Assembly: GCA_003250355.1 (NCBI GenBank)
Contig: QKGS01000007.1
Span: 1-64,000, forward strand
Direction of reading: 5' to 3'
Source of the DNA: Bacteroidota bacterium
GTDB taxonomy: Bacteria > Bacteroidota > Bacteroidia > Bacteroidales > SZUA-534
Length of the DNA: 64,000 bases
Below, in pieces: positions 1 to 8,486 of the stretch; positions within the stretch are counted from its first letter, which is position 1; every line of letters begins with the position of its first letter. The translations under genes and the position numbers were made by a program. The notes below the pieces were generated by a model. The model did no database searches. It was not told the origin of the DNA and saw only the letters and a list, made by a program, of their open reading frames with translations.

Positions 1-86
1 TTCCACCTCTTCCCATACCGAACAGAGAAGTTAAGCCCTATAGCGCCGATGGTACTGCATTACGTGGGAGAGTAGGTCGCTGCCTG
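1..86 (+). rRNA. rrf: 5S ribosomal RNA, 3' part
   Basis: The sequence carries the conserved 5S loop segments CCGAACAGAGAAGTTAAG and GCGCCGATGGTACTGC, followed by GTGGGAGAGTAGGTCGCTGCC, the usual 3' end. The 5' third of the gene lies outside the window. A strong intrinsic terminator follows at 93-127, so this is the end of an rRNA operon. The exact mature 3' end is an estimate. Confidence 0.95.
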
Positions 87-92
87 ATTTTC

Positions 93-127
93 AAGCCTTG
101 TTACTAACGTAGCAAGGCTTTTTTTGT
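93..127 (+). terminator. Intrinsic terminator of the rRNA operon
   Basis: A 12-bp stem (93-104 with 109-120, one G-T pair) has a 4-nt loop and is followed directly by a run of T. It starts 7 bases after the 5S end. Confidence 0.9.
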
Positions 128-129
128 TT

Positions 130-476
130 GTATAGGTTTGTTATACAGAATATACGACAAAACATAATTATCTTTTGCATTTCATGACAAAAGTAAGTTT
201 TATCCTATTGTTATTAATTTTACCCTTTCTTACATTTGTATTGTGCGGTTTAAAATACTATTATACAGTTATAAAGTTTTTTTGCACGTTTTAATTCATT
301 TTCGTGAGCCAACCACTAACGACTCGCCGGAATTTATCGAAAAGAGTAATTTGCATTTTGAAATGATAATATAATATGTTGTATTTCAATTTATTTTTGT
401 AATACTATGAACACTTTATATTGTTGTTTATATTTATACCTAAAACCTATTAAGTTAAACATTATAAAAAAATAAA
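130..476. other. Intergenic leader region upstream of the methylmalonyl-CoA genes
   Basis: No gene is supported in this stretch of about 350 bases. It is very AT-rich. TATTTTTG at 392-399 fits the Bacteroidota -7 element TAnnTTTG and is a possible promoter for the gene at 477, but I see no good -33 element at the normal 19-21 base spacing. Confidence 0.5.
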
Positions 477-881
477 ATGAAACCGACACACATTGAACAC
501 ATTGGAATAGCAGTTAAAAGTCTCGAAGAATCAATTCCTTTTTACGAAAAGGTTTTAGGTCTTGAGTGTTATTCAATAGAAGAGGTGAAAGATCAAAAAG
601 TTAAAACAGCATTTTTTAAAATTGGTGATGTTAAAATAGAGTTGTTGGAATCAACCGATCCTGAAGGACCTATTGGTAAGTTTATTGAGAAAAAAGGTCA
701 GGGTATTCATCATATTGCATATGCTGTTGATGATGTAAATGAAGCACTTAAGCAAGTTGAAGAAGCAGGTGTTCAGTTAATTGATAAGCAGGGGCGGAAA
801 GGGGCCGAAGGACTTAATATTGGTTTCTTACACCCAAAATCGACCATAGGAGTGCTTACTGAATTATGCGACAATAAATAA
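477..881 (+). CDS. mce: Methylmalonyl-CoA epimerase
   Basis: A 134-residue protein of the vicinal oxygen chelate fold. It converts (R)- to (S)-methylmalonyl-CoA in the propionate/succinate pathway. Visible family features are [20 protein letters not shown] at the N-terminus, [14 protein letters not shown] in the second half and a terminal VLTEL, which supply the metal-binding His and Glu residues. Length is normal for the family. It starts 8 bases before the carboxyltransferase gene and is surely its operon partner: the epimerase makes the isomer the decarboxylase uses. No transfer signs. Confidence 0.93.
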   Translation: MKPTHIEHIGIAVKSLEESIPFYEKVLGLECYSIEEVKDQKVKTAFFKIGDVKIELLESTDPEGPIGKFIEKKGQGIHHIAYAVDDVNEALKQVEEAGVQLIDKQGRKGAEGLNIGFLHPKSTIGVLTELCDNK

Positions 882-889
882 TTAACAAT

Positions 890-2449
890 ATGGCAAATCA
901 GGATAAAATCAATGAATTAATTGAAAAACGTGCAAAAGCACGTATGGGTGGAGGTGAAAAACGGATAGAAGCCCAGCATGCCAAAGGTAAATTTACCGCT
1001 CGTGAACGTATTGAAATGTTGCTTGACGAAGGTAGTTTCGAAGAGTTTGATATGTTTGTTACTCACCGTTGTAATAATTTTGGATTAGAAAATACAAAAT
1101 TCCTTGGCGATGGTGTTGTTACCGGACATGGAACTATTGATGGTCGTGTAGTTTATGTTTTTTCGCAAGACTTTACTGTATTCGGTGGGTCGTTATCAGA
1201 GACATTTGCACAGAAAATATGCAAGGTTATGGATATGGCAATGAAGGTGGGAGCACCTGTTATTGGTATTAATGATAGTGGAGGGGCTCGTATTCAGGAG
1301 GGAGTTACCAGTTTGGCAGGTTATGCAGAGATTTTTCAACGCAATATTGAAGCCTCGGGGGTAATACCACAAATATCTGCAATATTTGGTCCTTGTGCCG
1401 GAGGTGCTGTTTACTCTCCCGCATTGACTGATTTTATCCTAATGTCAGAGAATTCAAGTTATATGTTTGTTACCGGACCTAAGGTTGTAAAAACAGTAAC
1501 CGGCGAAGATATTACGACAGAAGATCTTGGTGGAGCAAAAGTTCATGCCTCAAAATCGGGAGTTTCACATTTCCTTTCGGAAAATGAGGAGGAAGGAATT
1601 ATGATTATTCGTAAGCTCCTTTCTTATTTGCCTCAGAATAACCTTGAAGAACCTCCTGTCACTGTAAGTAGTGACCCAATTGATCGTTTAGACGAAGGTT
1701 TGAACGTGATAATACCGGAAAGTTCAAATCAACCATACGATGTGAAAGATGTTATATACTCATTGGTCGATTCTCAGGAATTTTTAGAAGTACACCGAAA
1801 TTATGCCAAAAATATTGTTGTAGGTTTTGCAAAATTCAATGGCGTACCAACAGGTATTATTGCAAATCAGCCTAATTATCTTGCCGGGGTTCTTGATATT
1901 GAAGCTTCGCGTAAAGCGGCTCGGTTTGTCCGTTTTTGTGATGCGTTTAATATTCAGATACTAACTCTTGTTGATGTTCCGGGTTTTCTGCCGGGAAGTG
2001 CTCAGGAGTATGGAGGTATTATAACACATGGAGCAAAGCTTATGTTTGCTTATGGCGAAGCTACTGTACCGAAAATTACAGTTACTCTTCGTAAATCATA
2101 TGGCGGAGCTCACGATGTAATGAGTTGTAAACAATTGCGAGGTGACCTTAATTATGCTTGGCCAACAGCCGAAATAGCAGTTATGGGAGCAGCCGGTGCA
2201 ATTGAGGTTCTTGAAGGCAGGCGACTTAGTGAAATTACCGACCCTGAAGAGCGAGCTAAATTTGTTCAGGAAAAAGAAGAAGAGTATAAAAATAAGTTTG
2301 CAAACCCATACCAGGCAGCTGCTTATGGTTATATCGACGATGTTATAGAGCCTATGAATACTCGGTTTAGAATTGTTAGGGGATTTGAAAGTTTATCAAC
2401 TAAGAAAATTAAGAATCCACCAAAGAAACATTCTAATATTCCATTATAA
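890..2449 (+). CDS. mmdA: Methylmalonyl-CoA decarboxylase carboxyltransferase (alpha) subunit
   Basis: A 519-residue biotin-dependent carboxyltransferase of the PccB/MmdA family. It moves the carboxyl group of methylmalonyl-CoA to biotin on the small carrier subunit. Both crotonase-like halves are present, with [17 protein letters not shown] in the N-terminal half and [20 protein letters not shown] plus [12 protein letters not shown] in the C-terminal half. The following genes encode OadG-like, biotin carrier and OadB-like subunits, so the context favours the Na+-pumping decarboxylase over soluble propionyl-CoA carboxylase. Without the neighbours the two could not be told apart. Confidence 0.93.
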   Translation: MANQDKINELIEKRAKARMGGGEKRIEAQHAKGKFTARERIEMLLDEGSFEEFDMFVTHRCNNFGLENTKFLGDGVVTGHGTIDGRVVYVFSQDFTVFGGSLSETFAQKICKVMDMAMKVGAPVIGINDSGGARIQEGVTSLAGYAEIFQRNIEASGVIPQISAIFGPCAGGAVYSPALTDFILMSENSSYMFVTGPKVVKTVTGEDITTEDLGGAKVHASKSGVSHFLSENEEEGIMIIRKLLSYLPQNNLEEPPVTVSSDPIDRLDEGLNVIIPESSNQPYDVKDVIYSLVDSQEFLEVHRNYAKNIVVGFAKFNGVPTGIIANQPNYLAGVLDIEASRKAARFVRFCDAFNIQILTLVDVPGFLPGSAQEYGGIITHGAKLMFAYGEATVPKITVTLRKSYGGAHDVMSCKQLRGDLNYAWPTAEIAVMGAAGAIEVLEGRRLSEITDPEERAKFVQEKEEEYKNKFANPYQAAAYGYIDDVIEPMNTRFRIVRGFESLSTKKIKNPPKKHSNIPL

Positions 2450-2460
2450 ATTAAATAGTT

Positions 2461-2820
2461 ATGAGTAGTATAATATTAGGAGCAATAAGTGCAAGCGGAG
2501 GCTGGACAGTAGCTTTTGTAGGCTACGGTATAGTATTCGTTGCATTGGTATTACTGGTTTTTATTTTTAATTACTTGTCGAAGTTAATTAATTTACAAAC
2601 CCGATTGGAACTAAAGAAAAAAGGAAAGAAAATTCCTGTACACCCCGATGATTTTTCTATTGAAGGAGATGTAAATGCAGCTATTAGTATGGCATTATAC
2701 CTTTATATGAACGAAATGCACGACGATGAATCAAATGTGATTACTATTAATAGAATTACCAAGCGTTATTCGCCGTGGAGTTCTAAAATTTATAATGTAT
2801 ATAACACCCCGGTTAAATAA
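2461..2820 (+). CDS. OadG-family small membrane subunit of the sodium-pumping decarboxylase
   Basis: A 119-residue protein with one membrane segment near residues 15-40 (VAFVGYGIVFVALVLLVFIF) followed by a charged cytoplasmic tail. This is the layout of OadG/MmdD-type gamma/delta subunits, which hold the soluble alpha part to the membrane beta subunit. The tail ends in ITRITKRY-like basic sequence (ITINRITKRYSPWSSK). It lies 11 bases after mmdA and 6 before the biotin carrier. Sequence conservation in this family is poor, so the call rests on topology and position. Confidence 0.82.
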   Translation: MSSIILGAISASGGWTVAFVGYGIVFVALVLLVFIFNYLSKLINLQTRLELKKKGKKIPVHPDDFSIEGDVNAAISMALYLYMNEMHDDESNVITINRITKRYSPWSSKIYNVYNTPVK

Positions 2821-2826
2821 GTAACT

Positions 2827-3246
2827 ATGAAGAAATTTGAATTTACCATTAAGGGTCAGAAATATGGCGTTGTTATTAAAGATTTTGAAAACAATACAGC
2901 AAATATTGAGGTAAATGGTACAAGCTACGAAGTAGAAGTGCATCGTGATGTGAAGGTGTCGAAAACGCCAACCCTAATTAGAAAACCTGTGGTTAAGCAG
3001 CCGGGAGAGGGGCAGATAGCAAAGACATCAGGTGGATATAAAGTTAAAGCACCACTTCCGGGAAGTATTTTTAAGCTAAAAGTACAAGTTGGCGATACGG
3101 TTAAAAAAGGCGATGTGCTTTTAATTATGGAAGCTATGAAAATGGAGAATAATATAATATCGGAAAAAGATGGTGTTGTTAAAAATATTTTAGTTGGTGT
3201 TGGCAATGCAGTTCTTCAAGATGATGTATTAATAGAAATGGAATAA
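2827..3246 (+). CDS. mmdC: Biotin carboxyl carrier subunit of methylmalonyl-CoA decarboxylase
   Basis: A 139-residue protein with a C-terminal biotinyl domain. The biotin attachment motif MEAMKMEN is near residues 101-108, with Lys105 the acceptor. The N-terminal 45 residues form a short beta-rich domain joined by a Pro/Lys-rich linker (residues 48-65), as in other decarboxylase carriers. It carries CO2 from the carboxyltransferase to the membrane subunit. It is packed between the OadG-like and OadB-like genes (6- and 10-base gaps). Confidence 0.93.
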   Translation: MKKFEFTIKGQKYGVVIKDFENNTANIEVNGTSYEVEVHRDVKVSKTPTLIRKPVVKQPGEGQIAKTSGGYKVKAPLPGSIFKLKVQVGDTVKKGDVLLIMEAMKMENNIISEKDGVVKNILVGVGNAVLQDDVLIEME

Positions 3247-3256
3247 ATTTTCACTC

Positions 3257-4942
3257 ATGAAGTTATTGTTAAAATATAAAGCATTATTGATGTTGGCTCT
3301 TGCAGTATTGTTATTTAATAATAGTAATGCAAAGGAATTTAACACAATAGAAGAACAGGTTACTTACGGTAAATGGGTTAATTATTCCGATGGGTATATA
3401 CCTCAGGCAACTATTAATCCGGACTCAGTAAAAGACTGGTCGGAAATAAAAACTGTAAAGCGCTATAAAACTATTCAGTTTAAAACTACAGTTACACATG
3501 GTGTAGAGCACAATACATTTGTGATGGATACTGTTAAGCAACGGTATAGTGGTACTTGGAAAGTTGTTGACGGAAAAGTTGAAATGTCATTTTTTACAAA
3601 ACCGGTAGTGCATTACAGTAAAAATCTCGACCCCGATGCTTCAAATTACGAATATGCAACTACACCCGATACTGTGTATTTGCCAATAAGGTATATGGAG
3701 TTTAAAAATGGTCAGATGTATGAGGTTGGTTCAGAGGTATCGTACAAGCATATGTCAAATGCAACACAGGGATTGATAAATTTCTATGAGTTTACAGGTT
3801 TTGCAAATGCAACACGCGGCAACCTTATTATGATACTTGTAGCATTGTTGTTTATTTATTTGGCTATTCGATACGATTATGAACCACTGTTGCTTATACC
3901 TATTGGAATGGGAATAATTATTGGTAATATACCAATGTTTCAGGGGGTCGATTTTAATTTGAAGTTAGGTGTATATGAGCCTGGTAGTGTTATGAATATA
4001 CTTTATCAAGGAGTATTGCAAGGGTGGTATCCTCCATTGATATTTCTTGGTATTGGAGCTATGACCGACTTCTCTTCGTTAATATCGAGTCCGCGATTAA
4101 TGCTCTTGGGTGCGGCTGCACAAGTGGGTATATTTGCTACTTTTTTAGGTTCTTTATTGTTGGGCTTTGCCCCACCAGAGGCAGGAGCAATTGGTATTAT
4201 TGGTGGTGCCGATGGACCAACAGCAATATTTCTTTCCTCGAAGCTTGCCAATGGGGTAAATGTAATGGCTAATGGCGAGGTTGTTAAAAATTTAATTGGC
4301 CCAATTGCGATAGCTGCATATTCGTATATGGCATTGGTTCCGGTTATTCAGCCTCCAATTATTAAGCTTTTAACTACCAAAAAGGAACGTATGATAAAAA
4401 TGCGCCCTCCGCGTTCGGTTAGTAAACTTGAGAAAATACTTTTCCCAATTATTGCACTTCTAATAACAGCTTATATTGCACCAACATCGTTGCCTCTTTT
4501 AGGTATGTTGTTCTTTGGAAACCTATTGAAAGAGTGTGGTGTTACAGCTCGTTTGGCCGATACTGCCAGCAATGCTTTAATAAACACTATTAATATACTT
4601 TTAGGTATTACAGTAGGCGCATCAACACAGGCTGATGTTTTTTTAACGCCGGATTCAATTATGATATTTGGTTTAGGTGCAGCTTCGTTTATGATAGCAA
4701 CAGCCGGTGGAGTGCTTTTTGGAAAAGTTATGAATTGGCTAAGTCCTAAGAATAATCCTGTTAACCCCATGATTGGAGCTGCGGGGGTTTCGGCTGTACC
4801 CGATAGTGCCAGGGTAGTTCAGAATATGGGATTGGCCGAAGATCCAACGAACCACCTGCTGATGCATGCAATGGCTCCCAATGTATCGGGTGTTATTGGT
4901 TCTGCAGTGGGTGCAGGTATATTGTTAAGTTTTCTGATGTAG
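3257..4942 (+). CDS. mmdB: Sodium-pumping decarboxylase beta subunit with N-terminal exported extension
   Basis: A 561-residue OadB/MmdB-family membrane protein. It decarboxylates carboxybiotin and pumps Na+ out of the cell. The core begins near residue 185 and contains the conserved IIGGADGPTAIFLSSKL segment and many membrane helices. Typical OadB proteins are about 375-430 residues. Here a signal-peptide-like start (KYKALLMLALAVLLFNNSNA) is followed by about 155 residues of beta-rich, soluble-looking sequence before the first core helix, which should face the periplasm. It is the last gene of the operon, and a terminator follows at 4966. Confidence 0.92.
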   Translation: MKLLLKYKALLMLALAVLLFNNSNAKEFNTIEEQVTYGKWVNYSDGYIPQATINPDSVKDWSEIKTVKRYKTIQFKTTVTHGVEHNTFVMDTVKQRYSGTWKVVDGKVEMSFFTKPVVHYSKNLDPDASNYEYATTPDTVYLPIRYMEFKNGQMYEVGSEVSYKHMSNATQGLINFYEFTGFANATRGNLIMILVALLFIYLAIRYDYEPLLLIPIGMGIIIGNIPMFQGVDFNLKLGVYEPGSVMNILYQGVLQGWYPPLIFLGIGAMTDFSSLISSPRLMLLGAAAQVGIFATFLGSLLLGFAPPEAGAIGIIGGADGPTAIFLSSKLANGVNVMANGEVVKNLIGPIAIAAYSYMALVPVIQPPIIKLLTTKKERMIKMRPPRSVSKLEKILFPIIALLITAYIAPTSLPLLGMLFFGNLLKECGVTARLADTASNALINTINILLGITVGASTQADVFLTPDSIMIFGLGAASFMIATAGGVLFGKVMNWLSPKNNPVNPMIGAAGVSAVPDSARVVQNMGLAEDPTNHLLMHAMAPNVSGVIGSAVGAGILLSFLM

Positions 4943-4965
4943 TACAGTGTTTTGTATGATTTATA

Positions 4966-4998
4966 TTAAGGGTGTTTATTGCACCCTTATTTTTTTTG
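4966..4998 (+). terminator. Intrinsic terminator of the decarboxylase operon
   Basis: The stem AAGGGTG (4968-4974) pairs with CACCCTT (4982-4988) and is followed by a T-rich run. It lies 25 bases after the mmdB stop. Confidence 0.85.
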
Positions 4999-5143
4999 TC
5001 CAAGAAGAATTGATTTCTTAGATTTGTTTGATATGTGTTAAAATAATATTACAATTTTTTTACTGTTAAAATATAAATAGTCAGTAGGTTATCCTTCTTT
5101 TTTAATAAAATAGCGGATATGAGTGAGTATTCTTAACATGGAG

Positions 5144-5176
5144 TTAACATTCGGGAAATTTATTCAGGTATTTTTG
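5144..5176 (+). promoter_or_regulatory. Candidate Bacteroidota promoter of the phosphate transporter
   Basis: TATTTTTG at 5169-5176 matches the -7 consensus TAnnTTTG exactly. The -33 side is weak: TTAA at 5144-5147 lies at a 21-base spacing. The start codon is 22 bases downstream of the -7 element. Confidence 0.4.
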
Positions 5177-5198
5177 TGTCGAACTTTAAAACATAATC

Positions 5199-7460
5199 AT
5201 GGATATTTATTTAATCTTTGTATTTCTATTATTTGCTTTGGCAATTACAGACTTAATTGTTGGAGTTAGTAACGATGCTGTAAACTTTTTAAATTCAGCA
5301 ATCGGGTCGAGAGTTGCTCCTAAAAACGTGATAATGATTGTTGCCAGTTTGGGTATTTTGGCAGGAGCATTATTTTCGAATGGTATGATGGAGGTAGCGC
5401 GTAAGGGTATCTTTCACCCTCAGCATTTCTACTTTTCTGAAATCATGGTCATATTTATGGCTGTAATGATAACAGACATTTTGTTGTTGGATTTCTTTAA
5501 TACAATTGGAATGCCAACATCAACAACAGTATCAATTGTATTTGAAATACTAGGTGCTGCGGTTGCTGTTTCTGTAATTAAGCTTCATGCCGGAGAACAA
5601 ACAATTTTAGTCGATGGTGTTGAGCGAATCGCTACTATGAATGACTACATTAATTCCGGTACTGCTCTAAAGATTATTTCAGGTATACTATTATCGGTTG
5701 TTATATCATTTACCGTAGGAGCACTGGTTCAGTGGGTAAGCCGTTTGGTTTTTTCATTCAACTATGGTAAACCATATAAATATTTTGGTGCAATTTGGGG
5801 TGGTATTGCAATTACAGCCATCACTTACTTTATTCTAATAAAAGGTGCTAAAAATGCATCTTTTATGTCGAAAGAGACAAAGACACTGATTGTAGAAAAC
5901 TCTAAAAATATTATTTGGATGAGTTTTGTTTTTTGGACAATTTTCAGTCAATTATTGAAATGGATTTTTAAAACAAATATTCTTAAGGTAGTTGTATTAA
6001 CAGGAACATTTGCATTAGCAATGGCATTTGCCGGTAACGACTTGGTAAATTTTATTGGAGTACCTTTGGCCGGCTATGAAGCATTTAATCAAGCAGGAGG
6101 CGAAGATATACTTATGTCAGGTTTGGCTAAGAAAGTTCATACACCAACAGAGTTTCTGGTTATTGCAGGTGTAGTCATGGTTCTTACGCTATGGTTAAGT
6201 AGGAAAGCTCGTTCCGTTACTGAAACAGAACTTAATCTTAGTCGTCAGGATGAAGGTAGTGAGCGTTTTGGTTCTTCATTAATAGCTCGTGTTATTGTTC
6301 GTAAGGCGGTAGAAACAGATACTTTTTTTAGTAAAATAATACCGGATAGAGGTATTGAATGGATGAAAAGCCGATTCGATAAAACTCAGGTTCATAAGAA
6401 AATACAGAAGCAGGAAAATCCTCCTATGTTTGACTTGATAAGAGCTTCTGTGAATTTAACTGTAGCATCTATTCTTATAGCATTTGCAACTTCATTGAAA
6501 TTGCCACTTTCTACAACTTATGTAACTTTTATGGTAGCAATGGGTACTTCATTGGCAGATGGTGCATGGGGGCGCGATAGTGCAGTGTATCGTGTAACCG
6601 GTGTATTTGCAGTAATTGGAGGTTGGTTCTTAACAGCTATGATAGCTTTTACAGTAGCATTTGTTATAGCATTGTTTATAAATTGGGGCAGTGTTTATGC
6701 AGTTGCGGTATTGGTAGTATTTGCAGTATTTGCAATTGTTAAAACTACACGTTCGCACAAGAAAAAGCAGATTGAAAAAGAACTCGATTCTGACGAATAT
6801 CACGCTGTTGATGATTCAATAGAGAAAGTGCTTCAAAAATGTAATAAGTCGGTTAAATCGGTTTACGATGTTTCATCTGTAATTATTGTAAAGGCAATAG
6901 AATATTTTGTAAGTGAAGATCATAAGCAAATGCGTCAGTTGTTTAGTGAGTTAAAGGAATTTAACCTGAAAGTTAAAAAGAATAAAGACCGTTTGCCAAC
7001 AACAATTAATCTTCTTAAAGAAGGTTCAATTGAAACCGGACATCATTTTGTTCAGGTAATAGACCATCAGAGAGCAATGATGCATGCTTTGCGACATATT
7101 GTGGAACCTTCGTATGAGTATATTGCGAATAAGCATAAGCCTATTTCTGAAATGCAGCAGCTCGAACTAACAGGTAAAGCAGAACAAATAGCATCGTTTA
7201 TTAAATATGTAAGTAAGCTTGTTGCTGATAAGAACTATAGCGAGTTGCCTAATGTGTTAGATAAGCAAAATGAATTGATTGTGGGTCTTGAGTTTGTTCG
7301 TAAGAGTCAGATTAAGCGAATTAAAAACAATGAGACAGGAACTAAAAATAGTATGTTATTCTTAAATATAATTAATGAAATGAAGAATATTGTACTTAAT
7401 ACAGTTAATATATTTAAAGCTCAAAGAGATTTTTCGAGCTATACTGAAAAAACGAAATAG
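5199..7460 (+). CDS. PiT-family inorganic phosphate transporter with C-terminal PhoU-like domain
   Basis: A 753-residue inner-membrane protein. The N-terminal part (about 1-330) and the middle part (about 410-520) carry the two PiT signature regions, VSNDAVNFLNSAIG and later AFAGNDLVNFIGVPLAG, plus LPLSTTYVTFMVAMGTSLAD. PiT proteins cotransport phosphate with H+ or Na+. From about residue 530 the protein is no longer membrane-like: it is a long helical, charged tail (CNKSVKSVYDV..., repeated HH/HQ helices) that resembles PhoU/DUF47 accessory domains, usually separate proteins that gate PiT transport. It is monocistronic, with its own terminator at 7480. Confidence 0.9.
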   Translation: MDIYLIFVFLLFALAITDLIVGVSNDAVNFLNSAIGSRVAPKNVIMIVASLGILAGALFSNGMMEVARKGIFHPQHFYFSEIMVIFMAVMITDILLLDFFNTIGMPTSTTVSIVFEILGAAVAVSVIKLHAGEQTILVDGVERIATMNDYINSGTALKIISGILLSVVISFTVGALVQWVSRLVFSFNYGKPYKYFGAIWGGIAITAITYFILIKGAKNASFMSKETKTLIVENSKNIIWMSFVFWTIFSQLLKWIFKTNILKVVVLTGTFALAMAFAGNDLVNFIGVPLAGYEAFNQAGGEDILMSGLAKKVHTPTEFLVIAGVVMVLTLWLSRKARSVTETELNLSRQDEGSERFGSSLIARVIVRKAVETDTFFSKIIPDRGIEWMKSRFDKTQVHKKIQKQENPPMFDLIRASVNLTVASILIAFATSLKLPLSTTYVTFMVAMGTSLADGAWGRDSAVYRVTGVFAVIGGWFLTAMIAFTVAFVIALFINWGSVYAVAVLVVFAVFAIVKTTRSHKKKQIEKELDSDEYHAVDDSIEKVLQKCNKSVKSVYDVSSVIIVKAIEYFVSEDHKQMRQLFSELKEFNLKVKKNKDRLPTTINLLKEGSIETGHHFVQVIDHQRAMMHALRHIVEPSYEYIANKHKPISEMQQLELTGKAEQIASFIKYVSKLVADKNYSELPNVLDKQNELIVGLEFVRKSQIKRIKNNETGTKNSMLFLNIINEMKNIVLNTVNIFKAQRDFSSYTEKTK

Positions 7461-7479
7461 AAATTGAAGGTATAATTTT

Positions 7480-7518
7480 AAAAAAGGGTATCCAAAGCAA
7501 ATCGGATACCCTTTTTTA
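7480..7518 (+). terminator. Intrinsic terminator after the phosphate transporter
   Basis: A long stem, AAAAAAGGGTATCC with GGATACCCTTTTTT, spans about 7480-7517 with an 11-base loop. It is symmetrical and could also serve transcripts coming from the minus strand (the IclR gene ends at 7597). Confidence 0.9.
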
Positions 7519-7596
7519 TTTTAAGTCTTAGCTATATGTTAGTGTTTTATGTGAGTAGTATTGTTAGTTCTGAGAGCGTAGTATTTCAAATTTAGC

Positions 7597-8361
7597 TTAT
7601 TGCTTCCCAAGTACAGATAGCGATTTATTTATCCCTTTAGCAGCTTCTTGTATTTTTTCAATTAAAAATTCACCCGATTTATTTTTTTCCGATATACTGG
7701 TAAGGCTCGATATTGCTAAAACACTAAATACCCCGGTATCAATATCACCAATAGGAACGGCAATGTCGGTTACTCCCCGTGTTATTTCGCTGTTGTCGAG
7801 TTCATAACCTCTAATTTTCACTGCCGATATTCTTTTTTCTAAGTCTTCTTTTTTCTTCTCTGTCAATTCTATATAATCTTCGTCTTCTGATAGTATTTGT
7901 TCTCGGCGTTTGTCGGTTACATGAGCTAATATAACCCTGCCCGATGTTGTTTTACTTATTGGAAACAAACTACCCTCTTCTATAGATAAAGAAACAGGGC
8001 CCGGACTTTTAATTTGAGCTACTATCATTATTTTACCATGATACAAAATACTCATATGGCACGACTGTTTTGTTTCCTGCGATAATTTCTCCATATATGG
8101 CTTAGCTACACGTAATAAACCATCAATAGGGCTGTGTCGGTGCGATAAGTGATACAGTTTTAACGATAAAGAGTATTTGCCCGAAAGTGATTTTATTAAA
8201 TATCCGCGCTCTTCCAAGCAAACAAGCATTCGATATATTTCGTTAGGTGATTTCCCTAAACCTTGCGATATTTCAATTTGCGACTGAGGAATGGCAACCT
8301 CTGAAAGATATTCCATTATATCTAACCCTTTATCTAAAGCAGGTGCTAAATATTTACTCAT
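7597..8361 (-). CDS. IclR-family transcriptional regulator
   Basis: A 254-residue regulator with an N-terminal winged helix (residues about 5-70; IPQSQIEISQGLGKSPNEIYR contains the recognition helices) and a C-terminal IclR effector domain (about 80-250; TSGRVILAH, ITRGVTDIAVPI). IclR proteins usually control catabolic genes in response to a small acid or aromatic ligand. It is divergent from the GH2 gene at 8487. A perfect 7-bp inverted repeat in the shared spacer (8403-8419) is a plausible operator. Its likely targets are the enzyme genes at 8487-17487; the ligand is not visible from sequence. Confidence 0.93.
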   Translation of the reverse strand: MSKYLAPALDKGLDIMEYLSEVAIPQSQIEISQGLGKSPNEIYRMLVCLEERGYLIKSLSGKYSLSLKLYHLSHRHSPIDGLLRVAKPYMEKLSQETKQSCHMSILYHGKIMIVAQIKSPGPVSLSIEEGSLFPISKTTSGRVILAHVTDKRREQILSEDEDYIELTEKKKEDLEKRISAVKIRGYELDNSEITRGVTDIAVPIGDIDTGVFSVLAISSLTSISEKNKSGEFLIEKIQEAAKGINKSLSVLGKQ

Positions 8362-8402
8362 AGCTTTTCATTTATATATAAATATTGTAACTTCTATGTA
8401 AA

Positions 8403-8419
8403 TTATTTGAAACAAATAA
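8403..8419. promoter_or_regulatory. Perfect inverted repeat, candidate IclR operator
   Basis: TTATTTG-AAA-CAAATAA is a perfect 7-bp inverted repeat with a 3-base centre. It lies 41 bases upstream of the IclR start and 10 bases before the -33 element of the divergent GH2 promoter. The position and size fit an operator that can act on both genes. The sequence is AT-rich, so a chance palindrome cannot be excluded. Confidence 0.5.
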
Positions 8420-8429
8420 AAGGAAATAA

Positions 8430-8461
8430 TTTGGTATATTCAAATATGAATTTTATTTTTG
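8430..8461 (+). promoter_or_regulatory. Bacteroidota-type promoter of the GH2 gene
   Basis: TTTG (8430-8433), 20 bases, then TATTTTTG (8454-8461) match the Bacteroidota housekeeping promoter at both elements. The GH2 start codon follows 25 bases after the -7 element. Confidence 0.75.
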
Positions 8462-8486
8462 TATATAAATTTTAAAACAATTCAAA

